A stretch of DNA of 64,000 nucleotides, from positions 62,001 through 126,000 of the forward strand of contig CAYGPR010000003.1 in assembly GCA_964351985.1 (NCBI GenBank), in the 5' to 3' direction. Source of the DNA: Meishania sp964351985. GTDB taxonomy: Bacteria; Bacteroidota; Bacteroidia; Flavobacteriales; Flavobacteriaceae. The notes under the pieces are model-generated. The model saw nothing but the letters and a program-made list of their open reading frames with translations, ran no database searches and was not told where the DNA came from. The first letter of the stretch is position 1. Every line of letters begins with the position of its first letter. A program made the position numbers and the translations under genes. This document shows positions 19,587 through 28,042 of this stretch, piece after piece.

Positions 19587-20345
19587 CTATTTTAGGTTGT
19601 AACGCTTCAGCAAATCAGGATAGAGTTCATCTTCAACCCACATAAAGTTGGGGAATATGCGAATTATTTTTTCATAGCATGATTTGGCCAACTGTATTTG
19701 ATCGGTAGCCTCGTATGCTTGCCCTAAAGCAGTCATGGTGTTGATGTACATCCAATTATTGACGACCAGTTCTTGTTTTTCAAAGCTTTCCACTGCCTTT
19801 TCGTAGTATTGAATTGCTTCGTTCTTATCCCCACCAAAAGCTGACGGGCGATAATACATGGAGTTTCCTTTTTCAATATTACCTTGAATATTCTCTGAAT
19901 CTAGTTCGAGAGATCTGTTTATATATTTCATGCTTCTCGGACCTAAGTAAATAGCCTTTAATTTTGAGATACCAATGGTAAACGCAATGTAAGCTCCTTT
20001 GTATGCCAGTAAGGTCGGGTTTTCAGGTGTTTCGGCTAACAAGGCATCAATAAGTTCCTCTGATTTAGAAATGAATACCTCAGCAGTATCGAATTTTTCA
20101 GCGCCAATTAACCAAGCGGTATAACCGTAGTAATAGCTGATCAGCTCAAATTGTTCGGCTACATTATGCTGATTTACATTTTTTTCGCACTTGTTCATTA
20201 TTTCAAGCCACTTGTCCATTTTACCCCGTGAATAGGCTTTGTAAATTGAATCGCCGTAGACACTTTGAGAAAAACCCCATTGCATTGAAAGCAACAAAGT
20301 GAACGTTACAAGTACTAATCTTGTAATATGTTGCGTCCTTTCCAT
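19587..20345 (-). CDS. Exported TPR-type helical repeat protein
   Basis: 252 residues with a signal peptide (LVLVTFTLLLSMQWG, ending FSQ, ~27). The rest is helical, with TPR-like units at ~130-165 (SMKYINRSLELDSENIQGN), ~180-195 (AIQYYEKAVESFEKQ) and ~205-230 (TALGQAYEATDQIQLAKSCY). The start at 20345 lies 31 bp inside the glycosyltransferase gene and no later start preserves the signal peptide, so the overlap is probably real. It may be a scaffold for envelope proteins, but there is no direct evidence for a role in pigment synthesis. Confidence 0.75.
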   Translation of the reverse strand: MERTQHITRLVLVTFTLLLSMQWGFSQSVYGDSIYKAYSRGKMDKWLEIMNKCEKNVNQHNVAEQFELISYYYGYTAWLIGAEKFDTAEVFISKSEELIDALLAETPENPTLLAYKGAYIAFTIGISKLKAIYLGPRSMKYINRSLELDSENIQGNIEKGNSMYYRPSAFGGDKNEAIQYYEKAVESFEKQELVVNNWMYINTMTALGQAYEATDQIQLAKSCYEKIIRIFPNFMWVEDELYPDLLKRYNLK

Positions 20346-21415
20346 AGTAACTTTCGCTGTTTATTGGTAACGAGCCCTTTAATCATTATTACAAGAAATA
20401 CAATGTGTTGTGGAATTGCTAATACCAAGTTCTGAACAACTGATTGTTGGCTTGCCAAACTTACAAATAATCGAATTGATAGGATACCAGCGATATATGC
20501 AGTTAACCACCACCACCCCATATTAAAATAGAGGATAAATGGGGCGATTGTAGTTATAAACCCAAAAGAAACGGTTACCAACTTACTGTTTCCAAAGAAT
20601 TGAAATATGTTTTTTGTGAAGCCTTCAATGGCATCATCTAGCCCAGTATACATTCGGCAAGAAATATCGTTATCTCCCAAGCGAGTATCGCTGGCAAGGC
20701 CTTTTTGTTTAAATAATCTTAGAATAGCAATGTCTTCTACCCTGTGGGATTTACATTTTTCATGAGGCCATATGGCCTTATACGTAACGGCTTTAAACAT
20801 CATGAATTGTCCATTGGCTGCCGAAAAGGCATCGTTCTTTGACTTTCGTATTAGTGAAAGTGGAAGTAAACTCAACAAAATCCAGTTCATTAGCGGTACT
20901 GAAATTTTCTCTCCAAAAGACTTGAATATTTGCTTTGGAAATATGGATAACAGGTGAAGGTCGTATTTCTGAAGATGGCCAATGCTACGTTTCATCAAGT
21001 CTTTTTTAATGCTAACATCGGCATCTAAAAAGAGTAATATATCACCAGTAGCAGCTTGTGCCAGTTGATGGCACGCATGGTTCTTGCCCAACCAACCCTG
21101 CGGAAGTTGTTGTCCGTTGATTATTTTAATAGTAGGTTTAAGTGCTACCCATTGTTTTACAATGCTTTCCGTTTTATCATCTGAATGGTCATTGTAGACA
21201 ATGATTTCAAAGGAGCTGTATTTCAAGGTTGCTAATTGGGCTAGCAAGGTTCCGATGTTTTCTTCCTCATTGCGAGCGGGTATCAAAATTGAAACATAGG
21301 GTTCTTTAGCCAATGCGGTTACCTTAGACAAATAAGCAAACGAAAGATAATTAACGAACGCAACAAGCAACCTGATGATTAGTAGGCCTATCAGAAAATA
21401 ACAGAAATAAATCAT
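20315..21415 (-). CDS. cruG: GT2-family glycosyltransferase, CruG/CrtQ-like
   Basis: The start at 21415 (MIYFCYFLIG) is chosen because its ATG overlaps the acyltransferase TGA (ATGA), the usual coupling; 366 residues. An N-terminal TM helix (~1-25) precedes a GT2 domain: VSILIPARNEEENI, IVYNDHSDD, GKNHACHQLA and the metal-binding LFLDADVS. Two or more TM segments near the C-terminus anchor it. In myxoxanthophyll-making cyanobacteria, CruG (GT2) sits with CruF and glycosylates the 2'-hydroxyl. The same pairing here supports carotenoid glycosylation. The symbol is by context and fold. Confidence 0.72.
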   Translation of the reverse strand: MIYFCYFLIGLLIIRLLVAFVNYLSFAYLSKVTALAKEPYVSILIPARNEEENIGTLLAQLATLKYSSFEIIVYNDHSDDKTESIVKQWVALKPTIKIINGQQLPQGWLGKNHACHQLAQAATGDILLFLDADVSIKKDLMKRSIGHLQKYDLHLLSIFPKQIFKSFGEKISVPLMNWILLSLLPLSLIRKSKNDAFSAANGQFMMFKAVTYKAIWPHEKCKSHRVEDIAILRLFKQKGLASDTRLGDNDISCRMYTGLDDAIEGFTKNIFQFFGNSKLVTVSFGFITTIAPFILYFNMGWWWLTAYIAGILSIRLFVSLASQQSVVQNLVLAIPQHIVFLVIMIKGLVTNKQRKLLWKGRNILQD

Positions 21416-22032
21416 GTTGCCCCTTGTTTTGTAAAACAAGCTTTTGCAAAATGATTAAACGCTCTTTCTACGTCCTCGGCATTCGTATCCGAATCTATGC
21501 TTTGCGTTTCATAATACACGCATATATCTGGTCTAAGATTGGTTCCATATTTAATAAGGTTGATATTGAACACCAATTGAAAATCATTCTTTGCGTTTTT
21601 CAAAATATAGGTAAGTAGGCCTTTTTCAAAAATAAACTCTCGTGTGTAGATACTCTTGATTTTTCCTTGTGGAAAGAACAAAAATAAATTCTCTTTATCC
21701 TGTAACAATTCAACGGCATAATCGAGACTCTCTAAACTAGAACGCTTGCCTTTGCTGATCGAACAAGCACCTATTTTAGTCAATATCATGTTTTTGCGCA
21801 GCTCCTTTTCGAGCATCATGAAGTTAAACCTTCGCTTAAATATTTTAAGGTTCAATAAGATTTGAATAAAGCCATCGTAAAACGAGAAATGATTACCGAT
21901 CATAAGTATAGGAAGTCCTTTATCCTCGTAGTGACCGTTATACTTAATACTTCCAAAAAAAAAGCCTATTAGTATTTTCGTATAATACTTCGAAAAATTT
22001 ACTACGAATTTACTATGATCGGCTCGTATCAT
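21412..22032 (-). CDS. PlsC-like lysophospholipid/glycolipid acyltransferase, putative carotenoid-glycoside acylase
   Basis: 206 residues. The acyltransferase signature is NHFSFYD (H48, D53), and the second block is FFPQGK (120-124) where PlsC usually has FPEG; the Glu is Gln. It lies inside the carotenoid operon, 13 bp after cruF, and its stop overlaps the glycosyltransferase start. In green sulfur bacteria a glycosyltransferase plus acyltransferase (CruC/CruD) make carotenoid glucoside esters. By analogy this enzyme may esterify the sugar of the carotenoid glycoside. Phospholipid acylation is the alternative. Confidence 0.75.
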   Translation of the reverse strand: MIRADHSKFVVNFSKYYTKILIGFFFGSIKYNGHYEDKGLPILMIGNHFSFYDGFIQILLNLKIFKRRFNFMMLEKELRKNMILTKIGACSISKGKRSSLESLDYAVELLQDKENLFLFFPQGKIKSIYTREFIFEKGLLTYILKNAKNDFQLVFNINLIKYGTNLRPDICVYYETQSIDSDTNAEDVERAFNHFAKACFTKQGAT

Positions 22033-22045
22033 TTTTTAATATACA

Positions 22046-22699
22046 TTAAACGAGTTCATTATGAATAGCAATAATTATAAAAAAGGCGACTTGGATAAAA
22101 AATAACCAGCGAGCAGGTTTATTGAGCGTATTTATTTTAAACTGTTGAATGGCCCAATTAAAGAATAAAGCCATTAGAAACCAGACCACAAAGTTACTTA
22201 CGGGCGCATCATTTTTAAAAAACAGCCACATATCCATTAAGGGGGCTACTTTTTCAAGTAAGATATCGTAAAGCACCATCAGTGATGCGGCGCCTACTAT
22301 AACAGGAATGTTTTTGGAGGTGTATTTAGAGATAATACTATTAGATGCATACACCAAGAAAACCCAATTAAGTCCAATGACAATGGGCACATCTGCTATT
22401 TTGATTCCAAGTCCTTTGCCGTATTCATACACACCAAATAATTTACCGGTCGCTACACCGATAATTTCGATTATAATACTCAGGATAAAAATACTTGCTA
22501 AAACTCCAATCGTTTTTGCATTCCATTCTTTGTGATGTGAAAAGGTAGCTACGGCAACCAAAACCAAGGTGTACGGTGTAATCAGAATAAACAAATCATG
22601 GGTGAGCGGCGTAAAATATAAAGCCAAACCGACACAGTAAAAAACTATAAAAGTTATCGGAAGGCCCTCGTTAACCAAGTATTTCATTATCCGATTCAT
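22046..22699 (-). CDS. cruF: Carotenoid biosynthesis membrane protein, CruF-like 1',2'-hydratase
   Basis: 217 residues, with six to seven predicted TM helices. It fits the carotenoid biosynthesis family PF04240: EIIGVATGKLFGVYEYG, then VPIVIGLNWVFLVY and VLYDILLEKVAP. CruF members hydrate the acyclic psi end of gamma-carotene or related carotenoids, giving the 1'-hydroxyl found in myxol and saproxanthin. It starts 3 bp after the desaturase stop. An ATG at 22687 is an alternative start. Confidence 0.85.
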   Translation of the reverse strand: MNRIMKYLVNEGLPITFIVFYCVGLALYFTPLTHDLFILITPYTLVLVAVATFSHHKEWNAKTIGVLASIFILSIIIEIIGVATGKLFGVYEYGKGLGIKIADVPIVIGLNWVFLVYASNSIISKYTSKNIPVIVGAASLMVLYDILLEKVAPLMDMWLFFKNDAPVSNFVVWFLMALFFNWAIQQFKINTLNKPARWLFFIQVAFFIIIAIHNELV

Positions 22700-22702
22700 C
22701 TA

Positions 22703-24160
22703 TTATGCAGGTATTTCATTGTCAACAATTTTAGCACTTGCCAAACAGAGGGGTATTCCACCACCTGGGTGAACGCTTCCGCCAACAAAATACAAGTTCT
22801 TTACACTTTTTAGAAAATTCGGATGTCTTAAAAATGCGGAAAACATGGAGTTGGAAGAATTGCCATACAGTGCTCCTCCTTTACTCAGTGTATTTTGCTC
22901 AATGGTTACCGGCGAAGCGATTTTCTCGTGTTCGATATAGTCTTCAATATTCGTTTTGAGGGATTTATTGATTTTAGCGATGATATTTTGTTTGGTAGTA
23001 CGTATCAGTTCATCCCAATTCTCCTTACTATTAGAAGGTGCGTTTACCATTACAAACCAGTTTTCACAATTTTTTGGAGCATCGTTTTTTTTCATTTTAG
23101 AACTAACGAATATATAGACTGTAGAATCGGTATCGATGGTTTTTTTGTGAAATAGATTATCAAACTCTACTTTATAATCACCACTGAAAAGTATGTTATG
23201 CAAGTCTAACTCTGGAAACTCCTTATTCACTCCCCAATAGAATACCAAGGCCGATGATGAAGGTTCTAAGCGATTGAATCGCTTTTTTAACGGGTGATCC
23301 ATCAGATTATTCATAACAAAATTGATATCTGAATTCGATACTATGCTATCGAAAGGAAGTGCTTTACCCCCTACAGTTATCCCAACGGCCTTTTTGTTTT
23401 TTATACCGATGGAAGTGACCAATGAATTGAAATTAAAACGGACCCCCTTTTTAAGGGCAAGCTCATAAATGTGTTGCACAATAGCATACATACCTTGTTC
23501 GGGAAAATAGGTTCCTAGATTGTTTTCTAGATGCGCTATTACATTTAGAGTCGCAGGTGCTTTATACGGATTAGAGCCATTGTAAGTGGCATACCTATCG
23601 AACAACTGAACAAGCAACGGGCTTTTGAAATTGCTTACATTATCGCCATGCATGGTTTTATAGAAGCGAATTTTCATAACCTGCAACAGCGATTTCAAAA
23701 CCGAAAACTTCAATAAATTCTTAATTTTATGCAAGGAATTAAAAAGGAAGATATCTGCCGTGATCTTATATATCACTGAGGCATTCTTAAAATAATTGGT
23801 GATATTAGAAGGGTCTTCCCCCAGTTTTTGAGCACATTCGTCCGCGAATTTTTGTTGATCTGCCCAAGCGATTAGATTTTCACCGCTGTTGTAGAAATAC
23901 TTGCATAGCACCTCAAGCTTTTTGTATGCAAGGGTCGATGGAACGGTTTCACCAGCTACACTATAAAGTTCTTCCACCAATTCTGGTAATGTAAATAACG
24001 ATGGGCCGGTATCGAATCGATAACCTTCCATATGGATCTCGCTAATTTTTCCACCAGGAGACGCATTTTTTTCAAATACAGTTACTTCATGTCCCTTCGA
24101 TGCCAATCGACAAGCAGTAGCCAAGCCACCAATTCCGGAACCAATCACCGCAATCTTCAT
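22703..24160 (-). CDS. crtD: CrtI-family carotenoid desaturase, probably CrtD (1'-hydroxycarotenoid 3',4'-desaturase)
   Basis: 485 residues. An N-terminal FAD-binding motif (GSGIGGLATAC, residues 7-17) and VFEKNASPGGK are present, and the C-terminus carries the family's FVGGSVHPGGGIPLCL signature. CrtI phytoene desaturases and CrtD share this fold. The absence of crtB next to it and the immediate presence of cruF favour CrtD. The ATG overlaps the stop of the lycopene cyclase gene by 4 bp (ATGA), so translation is coupled. Confidence 0.8.
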   Translation of the reverse strand: MKIAVIGSGIGGLATACRLASKGHEVTVFEKNASPGGKISEIHMEGYRFDTGPSLFTLPELVEELYSVAGETVPSTLAYKKLEVLCKYFYNSGENLIAWADQQKFADECAQKLGEDPSNITNYFKNASVIYKITADIFLFNSLHKIKNLLKFSVLKSLLQVMKIRFYKTMHGDNVSNFKSPLLVQLFDRYATYNGSNPYKAPATLNVIAHLENNLGTYFPEQGMYAIVQHIYELALKKGVRFNFNSLVTSIGIKNKKAVGITVGGKALPFDSIVSNSDINFVMNNLMDHPLKKRFNRLEPSSSALVFYWGVNKEFPELDLHNILFSGDYKVEFDNLFHKKTIDTDSTVYIFVSSKMKKNDAPKNCENWFVMVNAPSNSKENWDELIRTTKQNIIAKINKSLKTNIEDYIEHEKIASPVTIEQNTLSKGGALYGNSSNSMFSAFLRHPNFLKSVKNLYFVGGSVHPGGGIPLCLASAKIVDNEIPA

Positions 24161-24855
24161 ACGTTTTTGGACTTTTTAAATCTCATTTCAAAAATATGAG
24201 TTAGCATCAATGGTGATAAAAGCAATGAAAAATTATAAAACATATCTTCAATCGGAATTGAAAAAATACGAATTCCCAAAATTGCTTGAGGGTTATAATC
24301 AAAAACAGCTTGTTCAATTCCAGTACCCGTTAAGATTCCGTTTATAACAAAAAATGGAATGAGTAAAATCGGATATATAGCTAAATAGTATTGTACAACT
24401 TCTTTGGCAAAAAAATAACTCAGTAAAAGTATCGCTGGCAAAACAAGGAAAACGACAAAAGTATAGGCAAGCTCCCTATATAAGAACGACATCATAACAG
24501 ACACCACTACTAGTAGCAGCGTTAAGACTTTTGTCCATTGATCATTCAGCCTGAACTTTGGAAAATGGAATTGTACCGCATAAAACGAGAAGGCACAAGC
24601 ATACGGAATGACAATGAAAAACAGGTATTCTTCTAAAGGAAGCTTATATATATAAATACCCGAATTATATATCGGGTTGAAAAACCAATATCCCAGATGG
24701 GTAAAGATGACATCCCAAATGACGAAAACAACCATCGTTATTAAGATTGCAGGAAGCAAATATTTCCAACGGGTATAGAGCCTAAGGTTTTTTTCGAAAC
24801 TCAAAGCTAATGGCCCAGCAAGCGAAAAAATAAGTATGATTAAATAGAGCGACAT
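24157..24855 (-). CDS. crtYcd: Fused CrtYc/CrtYd-type lycopene cyclase
   Basis: 232 residues, with six to seven TM helices. It is made of two homologous halves, each with the cyclase signature: PLEEYLFF (73-80) and PIEDMFYNF (201-209). This is the heterodimer-type cyclase found as CrtYc plus CrtYd in actinobacteria and as one chain in many flavobacteria and archaea. It should form a beta-ionone ring on one or both ends of lycopene. It is the first gene of the minus-strand operon, with a 393-bp upstream region. Confidence 0.9.
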   Translation of the reverse strand: MSLYLIILIFSLAGPLALSFEKNLRLYTRWKYLLPAILITMVVFVIWDVIFTHLGYWFFNPIYNSGIYIYKLPLEEYLFFIVIPYACAFSFYAVQFHFPKFRLNDQWTKVLTLLLVVVSVMMSFLYRELAYTFVVFLVLPAILLLSYFFAKEVVQYYLAIYPILLIPFFVINGILTGTGIEQAVFDYNPQAILGIRIFSIPIEDMFYNFSLLLSPLMLTHIFEMRFKKSKNV

Positions 24856-25033
24856 AGTTCCTTATTTTTTCGAGTTCTATGCCAGCGGAAGTTTATTGAT
24901 GATTTAAATGGAGATAAATGCCCATATCTTAACCCTATTAGGTATTCGAATTCGCTCATTAAGTAATTCCGCTACAGGAGTGCATTTTGTCTTGGTTGTT
25001 CTCTTTTGCGAAAGTAATAATCTTTTTCAAACT

Positions 25034-25053
25034 CGCCTATTTTTAAATAGGCG
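25034..25053. promoter_or_regulatory. Perfect inverted repeat, candidate operator
   Basis: CGCCTATTT-TT-AAATAGGCG: 9-bp arms and a 2-bp centre. It is about 180 bp from the carotenoid operon start and 196 bp from iorA. There is no long T run after it, so an operator is more likely than a terminator. Confidence 0.5.
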
Positions 25054-25059
25054 CCTGAA

Positions 25060-25077
25060 CCATTCTACACCATTCTA
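25060..25077. repeat. Helically phased direct repeat
   Basis: CCATTCTA occurs at 25060-25067 and again at 25070-25077, one helical turn apart, 6 bp after the palindrome. Tandem half-sites of this kind can bind response-regulator-type factors. No factor is assigned. Confidence 0.35.
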
Positions 25078-25248
25078 ATTGTTTTTTAGTTAGCGCTACG
25101 TTTAGGGTATAAGTAAACTGCATCCAAATTATAATTATCAAGACGATGCAACTAAAAGTTTTCCACTCATAAAAAAAAGGTTTGTATAAAAAATATAGAA
25201 GCATCCCTTTTATTTTTTCAGTAACTTACTTGTAAAAATAGTACAGCT

Positions 25249-25719
25249 ATGGCAACATTTACACTAGATATAAACAATACCACCTATGAGGTTGAAGCCG
25301 CTGAAGGCACTTCATTGCTTTGGGTACTACGCGAACATTTAGGACTTACCGGCACCAAGTATGGCTGTGGTATTGCACAATGTGGGGCCTGTACGATACA
25401 TGTTGATCGAAAGCCCATGAAAGCCTGTATGTTAAAAGTGGACAGTTTTGCGAATGGCCAAAAGATAAAAACCATAGAAGGCCTATCAGAAAATGGAGAC
25501 CACTCGATTCAACAAGCATGGATAGAAGCCCAAGCACCCCAGTGTGGCTATTGTCAATCAGGTCAAATCATGCAAGCTGTTGCCCTTTTGGAGGAAGACC
25601 CAAGTCCCACAAGGGAAAAAATAAAAAGTTATATGAATGGTGTGCTTTGTCGTTGTGGTACGTATTTGCGTATAATCAAAGCCATTGAATTGGCAGCTGA
25701 AAAAACTCCGGTTAACTAG
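25249..25719 (+). CDS. iorA: [2Fe-2S] small subunit of an isoquinoline 1-oxidoreductase-type molybdenum hydroxylase
   Basis: 156 residues. The plant-type ferredoxin domain has C40, C45, C48 and C60. The second [2Fe-2S] domain has C99, C102, C134 and C136 (QCGYCQSGQ and LCRCGTY). Two-cluster small subunits of this length pair with the molybdopterin subunit encoded 17 bp downstream, and no FAD subunit is present. That is the IorAB-type two-subunit arrangement. Electrons probably leave to a cytochrome or quinone outside the cytoplasm. The substrate could be an aldehyde or N-heterocycle. Confidence 0.88.
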   Translation: MATFTLDINNTTYEVEAAEGTSLLWVLREHLGLTGTKYGCGIAQCGACTIHVDRKPMKACMLKVDSFANGQKIKTIEGLSENGDHSIQQAWIEAQAPQCGYCQSGQIMQAVALLEEDPSPTREKIKSYMNGVLCRCGTYLRIIKAIELAAEKTPVN

Positions 25720-25736
25720 AATTAAAAATTACAATT

Positions 25737-27911
25737 ATGTCCACGTCATCCAAATTTGTAAACCGAAGAGAATTTTTAAAGTCCTCCGGTGGCGTAGCGC
25801 TATTTATTGGCGTATCGGGTATTTTACCCCAGCTGGTATCCTGTACCGACACGAATACGGTGGAGGAACAATTGGAAAAGCACAAACTTACCGCCTGGGT
25901 GCAATTGACCGAAGACGGTGGCATCACCATCTATAACCCGGCTGCAGAAATGGGGCAAGGATCCATGACTTCTTTACCACTACTCTTCGCAGAGGAAATG
26001 GATGCGGATTGGTCCAAGGTCAATGTTGAATTTTCACCCCAAGAGACGGATATATACGGAGGCGAGGGTTGGAGGCCCGATAGTAAGCTCATGTTTACCG
26101 TGGGCAGTAGAACTACGAACAGCTATTATGAAACCATGCGAAAGGCCGGTGCGCAGGCACGTTATGTTTTGCTAAGCTCCGCTGCAGCACATTGGGGTGT
26201 TCCCGTTGCCGAGTTGACAACGGACAATAGCTTCGTATTTCATAAAAGCAGCGATAAAAAAATAAGCTACGGGGAGCTCGTTCCATTTTTGGCGATGCCG
26301 GAGGTGCTTCCTGATTTTACTGAAAACCAATTGAAGCAACCGAAAGATTTTCGATTGATCGGTAAAGATGTTCCTCGAACCGAAATACCTACCAAGATAA
26401 ACGGAAGTGCGCAATTCGCTATAGACATACGTTTGCCAGAAATGATTTATGGGGTTTTGGAAAGAGGGAAATTACATGGCGCACGCCCTACCCTATTGAA
26501 TGAAACGGAAATTTTGGCTCAGGATGGCGTTTTGAAAATTATACCTTACGACTATGCTATCGGTGTTGTCGCCACAAGCTTGGAACAGGCGTTGAAGGCC
26601 AAAAGTCTTCTGAAGATAGAATGGAGCGAATCAGATGCGACCGGTTTTAACTCCCAAGAAGTTTATGGGGCATATGAAAAAATAGCAGCGCAGCGCAAAA
26701 CCGGCAAAGTAGTTACCGAAATAGGCAATATGGATACAGCCCTACGGAATGCCTCAAAAACCTACAGCGCAGACTTCAAAAACGATTATGTGTACCATGC
26801 GCAGCTTGAACCGTTGAATGCCATAGTTCAGGTAGCACAAGATTTACAAAGTGCGGATGTTTGGGTGGGCAGTCAACAAGGTGCCGACACCAAATTGGGC
26901 GTTCCTGACGTATTGGGCATTTCCCCGGAAAAGGTAAATGTGCATTTGCAATACCTTGGTGGTGGTTTTGGAAGAAGAAGCCTAAGTGATTTCGTTATAG
27001 AATGTGCCGTTCTGGCGAAGGAAATGGCCCCGCTACCCGTAAAACTGATTTGGACGCGTGAGGATGATTTACGATATGGGACGTTTCGCCCCATTTCCTT
27101 TCAACGGATGAAAGCATACGTTGATACTAAAGGTCAAATCACTGGGTTCTCGCATATGGTAATCGGTGATGGGGGGAATCTAGTCGCAAGTGGTGTAAAC
27201 AATTCGCATTATACCATACCAAACCAATTCGCTGAATGGCGGGAAACCTCGCACGGAATTCGATTGAAGCATTGGCGCTCAGTAGGTCATGGTCCGAACA
27301 AGTTTGCCATCGAAAGTATGTTGGATGAAATTGCTTTGGATCAAGGCGTGGATCCCGTGGTCCTCCGAAGAAAATTAATGGCCGATTCCCCAAGAGCTTT
27401 GGCGACCCTGGAAACAGTTGTTGAAATGTCTGACTGGGCCGGTTCTTCCATAGAAGGTCGAGCCAAGGGGATATCATTTGTTGAACACGGATCCTTAGGA
27501 ACGGGAGTATGTGAAATTTCAGTTGATAGTTCCACCGGGGAAATAAACGTCCATCGTTTTTGGATTGCCTTGGATGCCGGTGTTATCGTTCAACCCGATA
27601 ACGTAAAAGCACAAATGGAAGGAGGCATCATCATGGGCATGAGCAGTGTGCTCAAAGAACAGATTACTGTTGTGAACGGCGAAGTGCAGCAATCGAATTT
27701 TCATGATTACTCTTTATTGCGAATGCAAGATGTTCCCGATAGTATTGAAACTAAGCTTATCGAATCTACGGAAACGCCCCAAGGCGTTGGTGAGACGGCA
27801 ACCCCAATGGTAGCGGGTGCTATCGCAAACGCTTTCCTCAAATTGACAGGTAAAAGATTGCGCCATCTACCCTTCACACCCGAACGTGTTTTGGAGGTTT
27901 TAAATAACTAA
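25737..27911 (+). CDS. iorB: Molybdopterin-binding large subunit, IorB-type, Tat-exported
   Basis: 724 residues. A twin-arginine signal (NRREFLKSSGG, residues 9-19) predicts folded export. Molybdopterin-binding segments include EMGQGSMTSLPLLFAEEM, LGGGFGRRS and the C-terminal GVGETATPMVAGA, whose Glu is the family's catalytic base. Family members oxidise aldehydes or aromatic N-heterocycles at a Mo centre. It forms an operon with iorA. An ATG 17 bp after the iorA stop is the only sensible start. Confidence 0.9.
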   Translation: MSTSSKFVNRREFLKSSGGVALFIGVSGILPQLVSCTDTNTVEEQLEKHKLTAWVQLTEDGGITIYNPAAEMGQGSMTSLPLLFAEEMDADWSKVNVEFSPQETDIYGGEGWRPDSKLMFTVGSRTTNSYYETMRKAGAQARYVLLSSAAAHWGVPVAELTTDNSFVFHKSSDKKISYGELVPFLAMPEVLPDFTENQLKQPKDFRLIGKDVPRTEIPTKINGSAQFAIDIRLPEMIYGVLERGKLHGARPTLLNETEILAQDGVLKIIPYDYAIGVVATSLEQALKAKSLLKIEWSESDATGFNSQEVYGAYEKIAAQRKTGKVVTEIGNMDTALRNASKTYSADFKNDYVYHAQLEPLNAIVQVAQDLQSADVWVGSQQGADTKLGVPDVLGISPEKVNVHLQYLGGGFGRRSLSDFVIECAVLAKEMAPLPVKLIWTREDDLRYGTFRPISFQRMKAYVDTKGQITGFSHMVIGDGGNLVASGVNNSHYTIPNQFAEWRETSHGIRLKHWRSVGHGPNKFAIESMLDEIALDQGVDPVVLRRKLMADSPRALATLETVVEMSDWAGSSIEGRAKGISFVEHGSLGTGVCEISVDSSTGEINVHRFWIALDAGVIVQPDNVKAQMEGGIIMGMSSVLKEQITVVNGEVQQSNFHDYSLLRMQDVPDSIETKLIESTETPQGVGETATPMVAGAIANAFLKLTGKRLRHLPFTPERVLEVLNN

Positions 27912-28042
27912 AAATTGAACAGTGTTCTGATAAATGTTCCGCCAATACCCCTAAAATGTCTTCGGCAGAGTTTAAAAGCGGGCAGGACTTAATATTGTAA
28001 CAATTTCGTCAAATCATTGTCTTTATTTTAAAGTGCAAGAAC

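Larger units (their letters stand above)
24856..25248. other. 393-bp divergent control region between the carotenoid operon and iorAB
   Basis: No ORF is visible. It must carry promoters for both operons. It contains a perfect 9-2-9 inverted repeat (25034-25053) and an 8-bp direct repeat with 10-bp period (25060-25077), both annotated separately. I could not place a convincing TTG/TAnnTTTG pair for either direction. Confidence 0.6.

Noticed and set aside
22703..24160. Phytoene desaturase CrtI as the only reading of this gene
   Set aside because: No crtB neighbour and direct coupling to cruF and lycopene cyclase favour CrtD, although sequence alone cannot separate them with certainty.
25034..25053. 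Terminator between the pigment operon and iorAB
   Set aside because: The flanking genes are divergent and no T run follows either arm.
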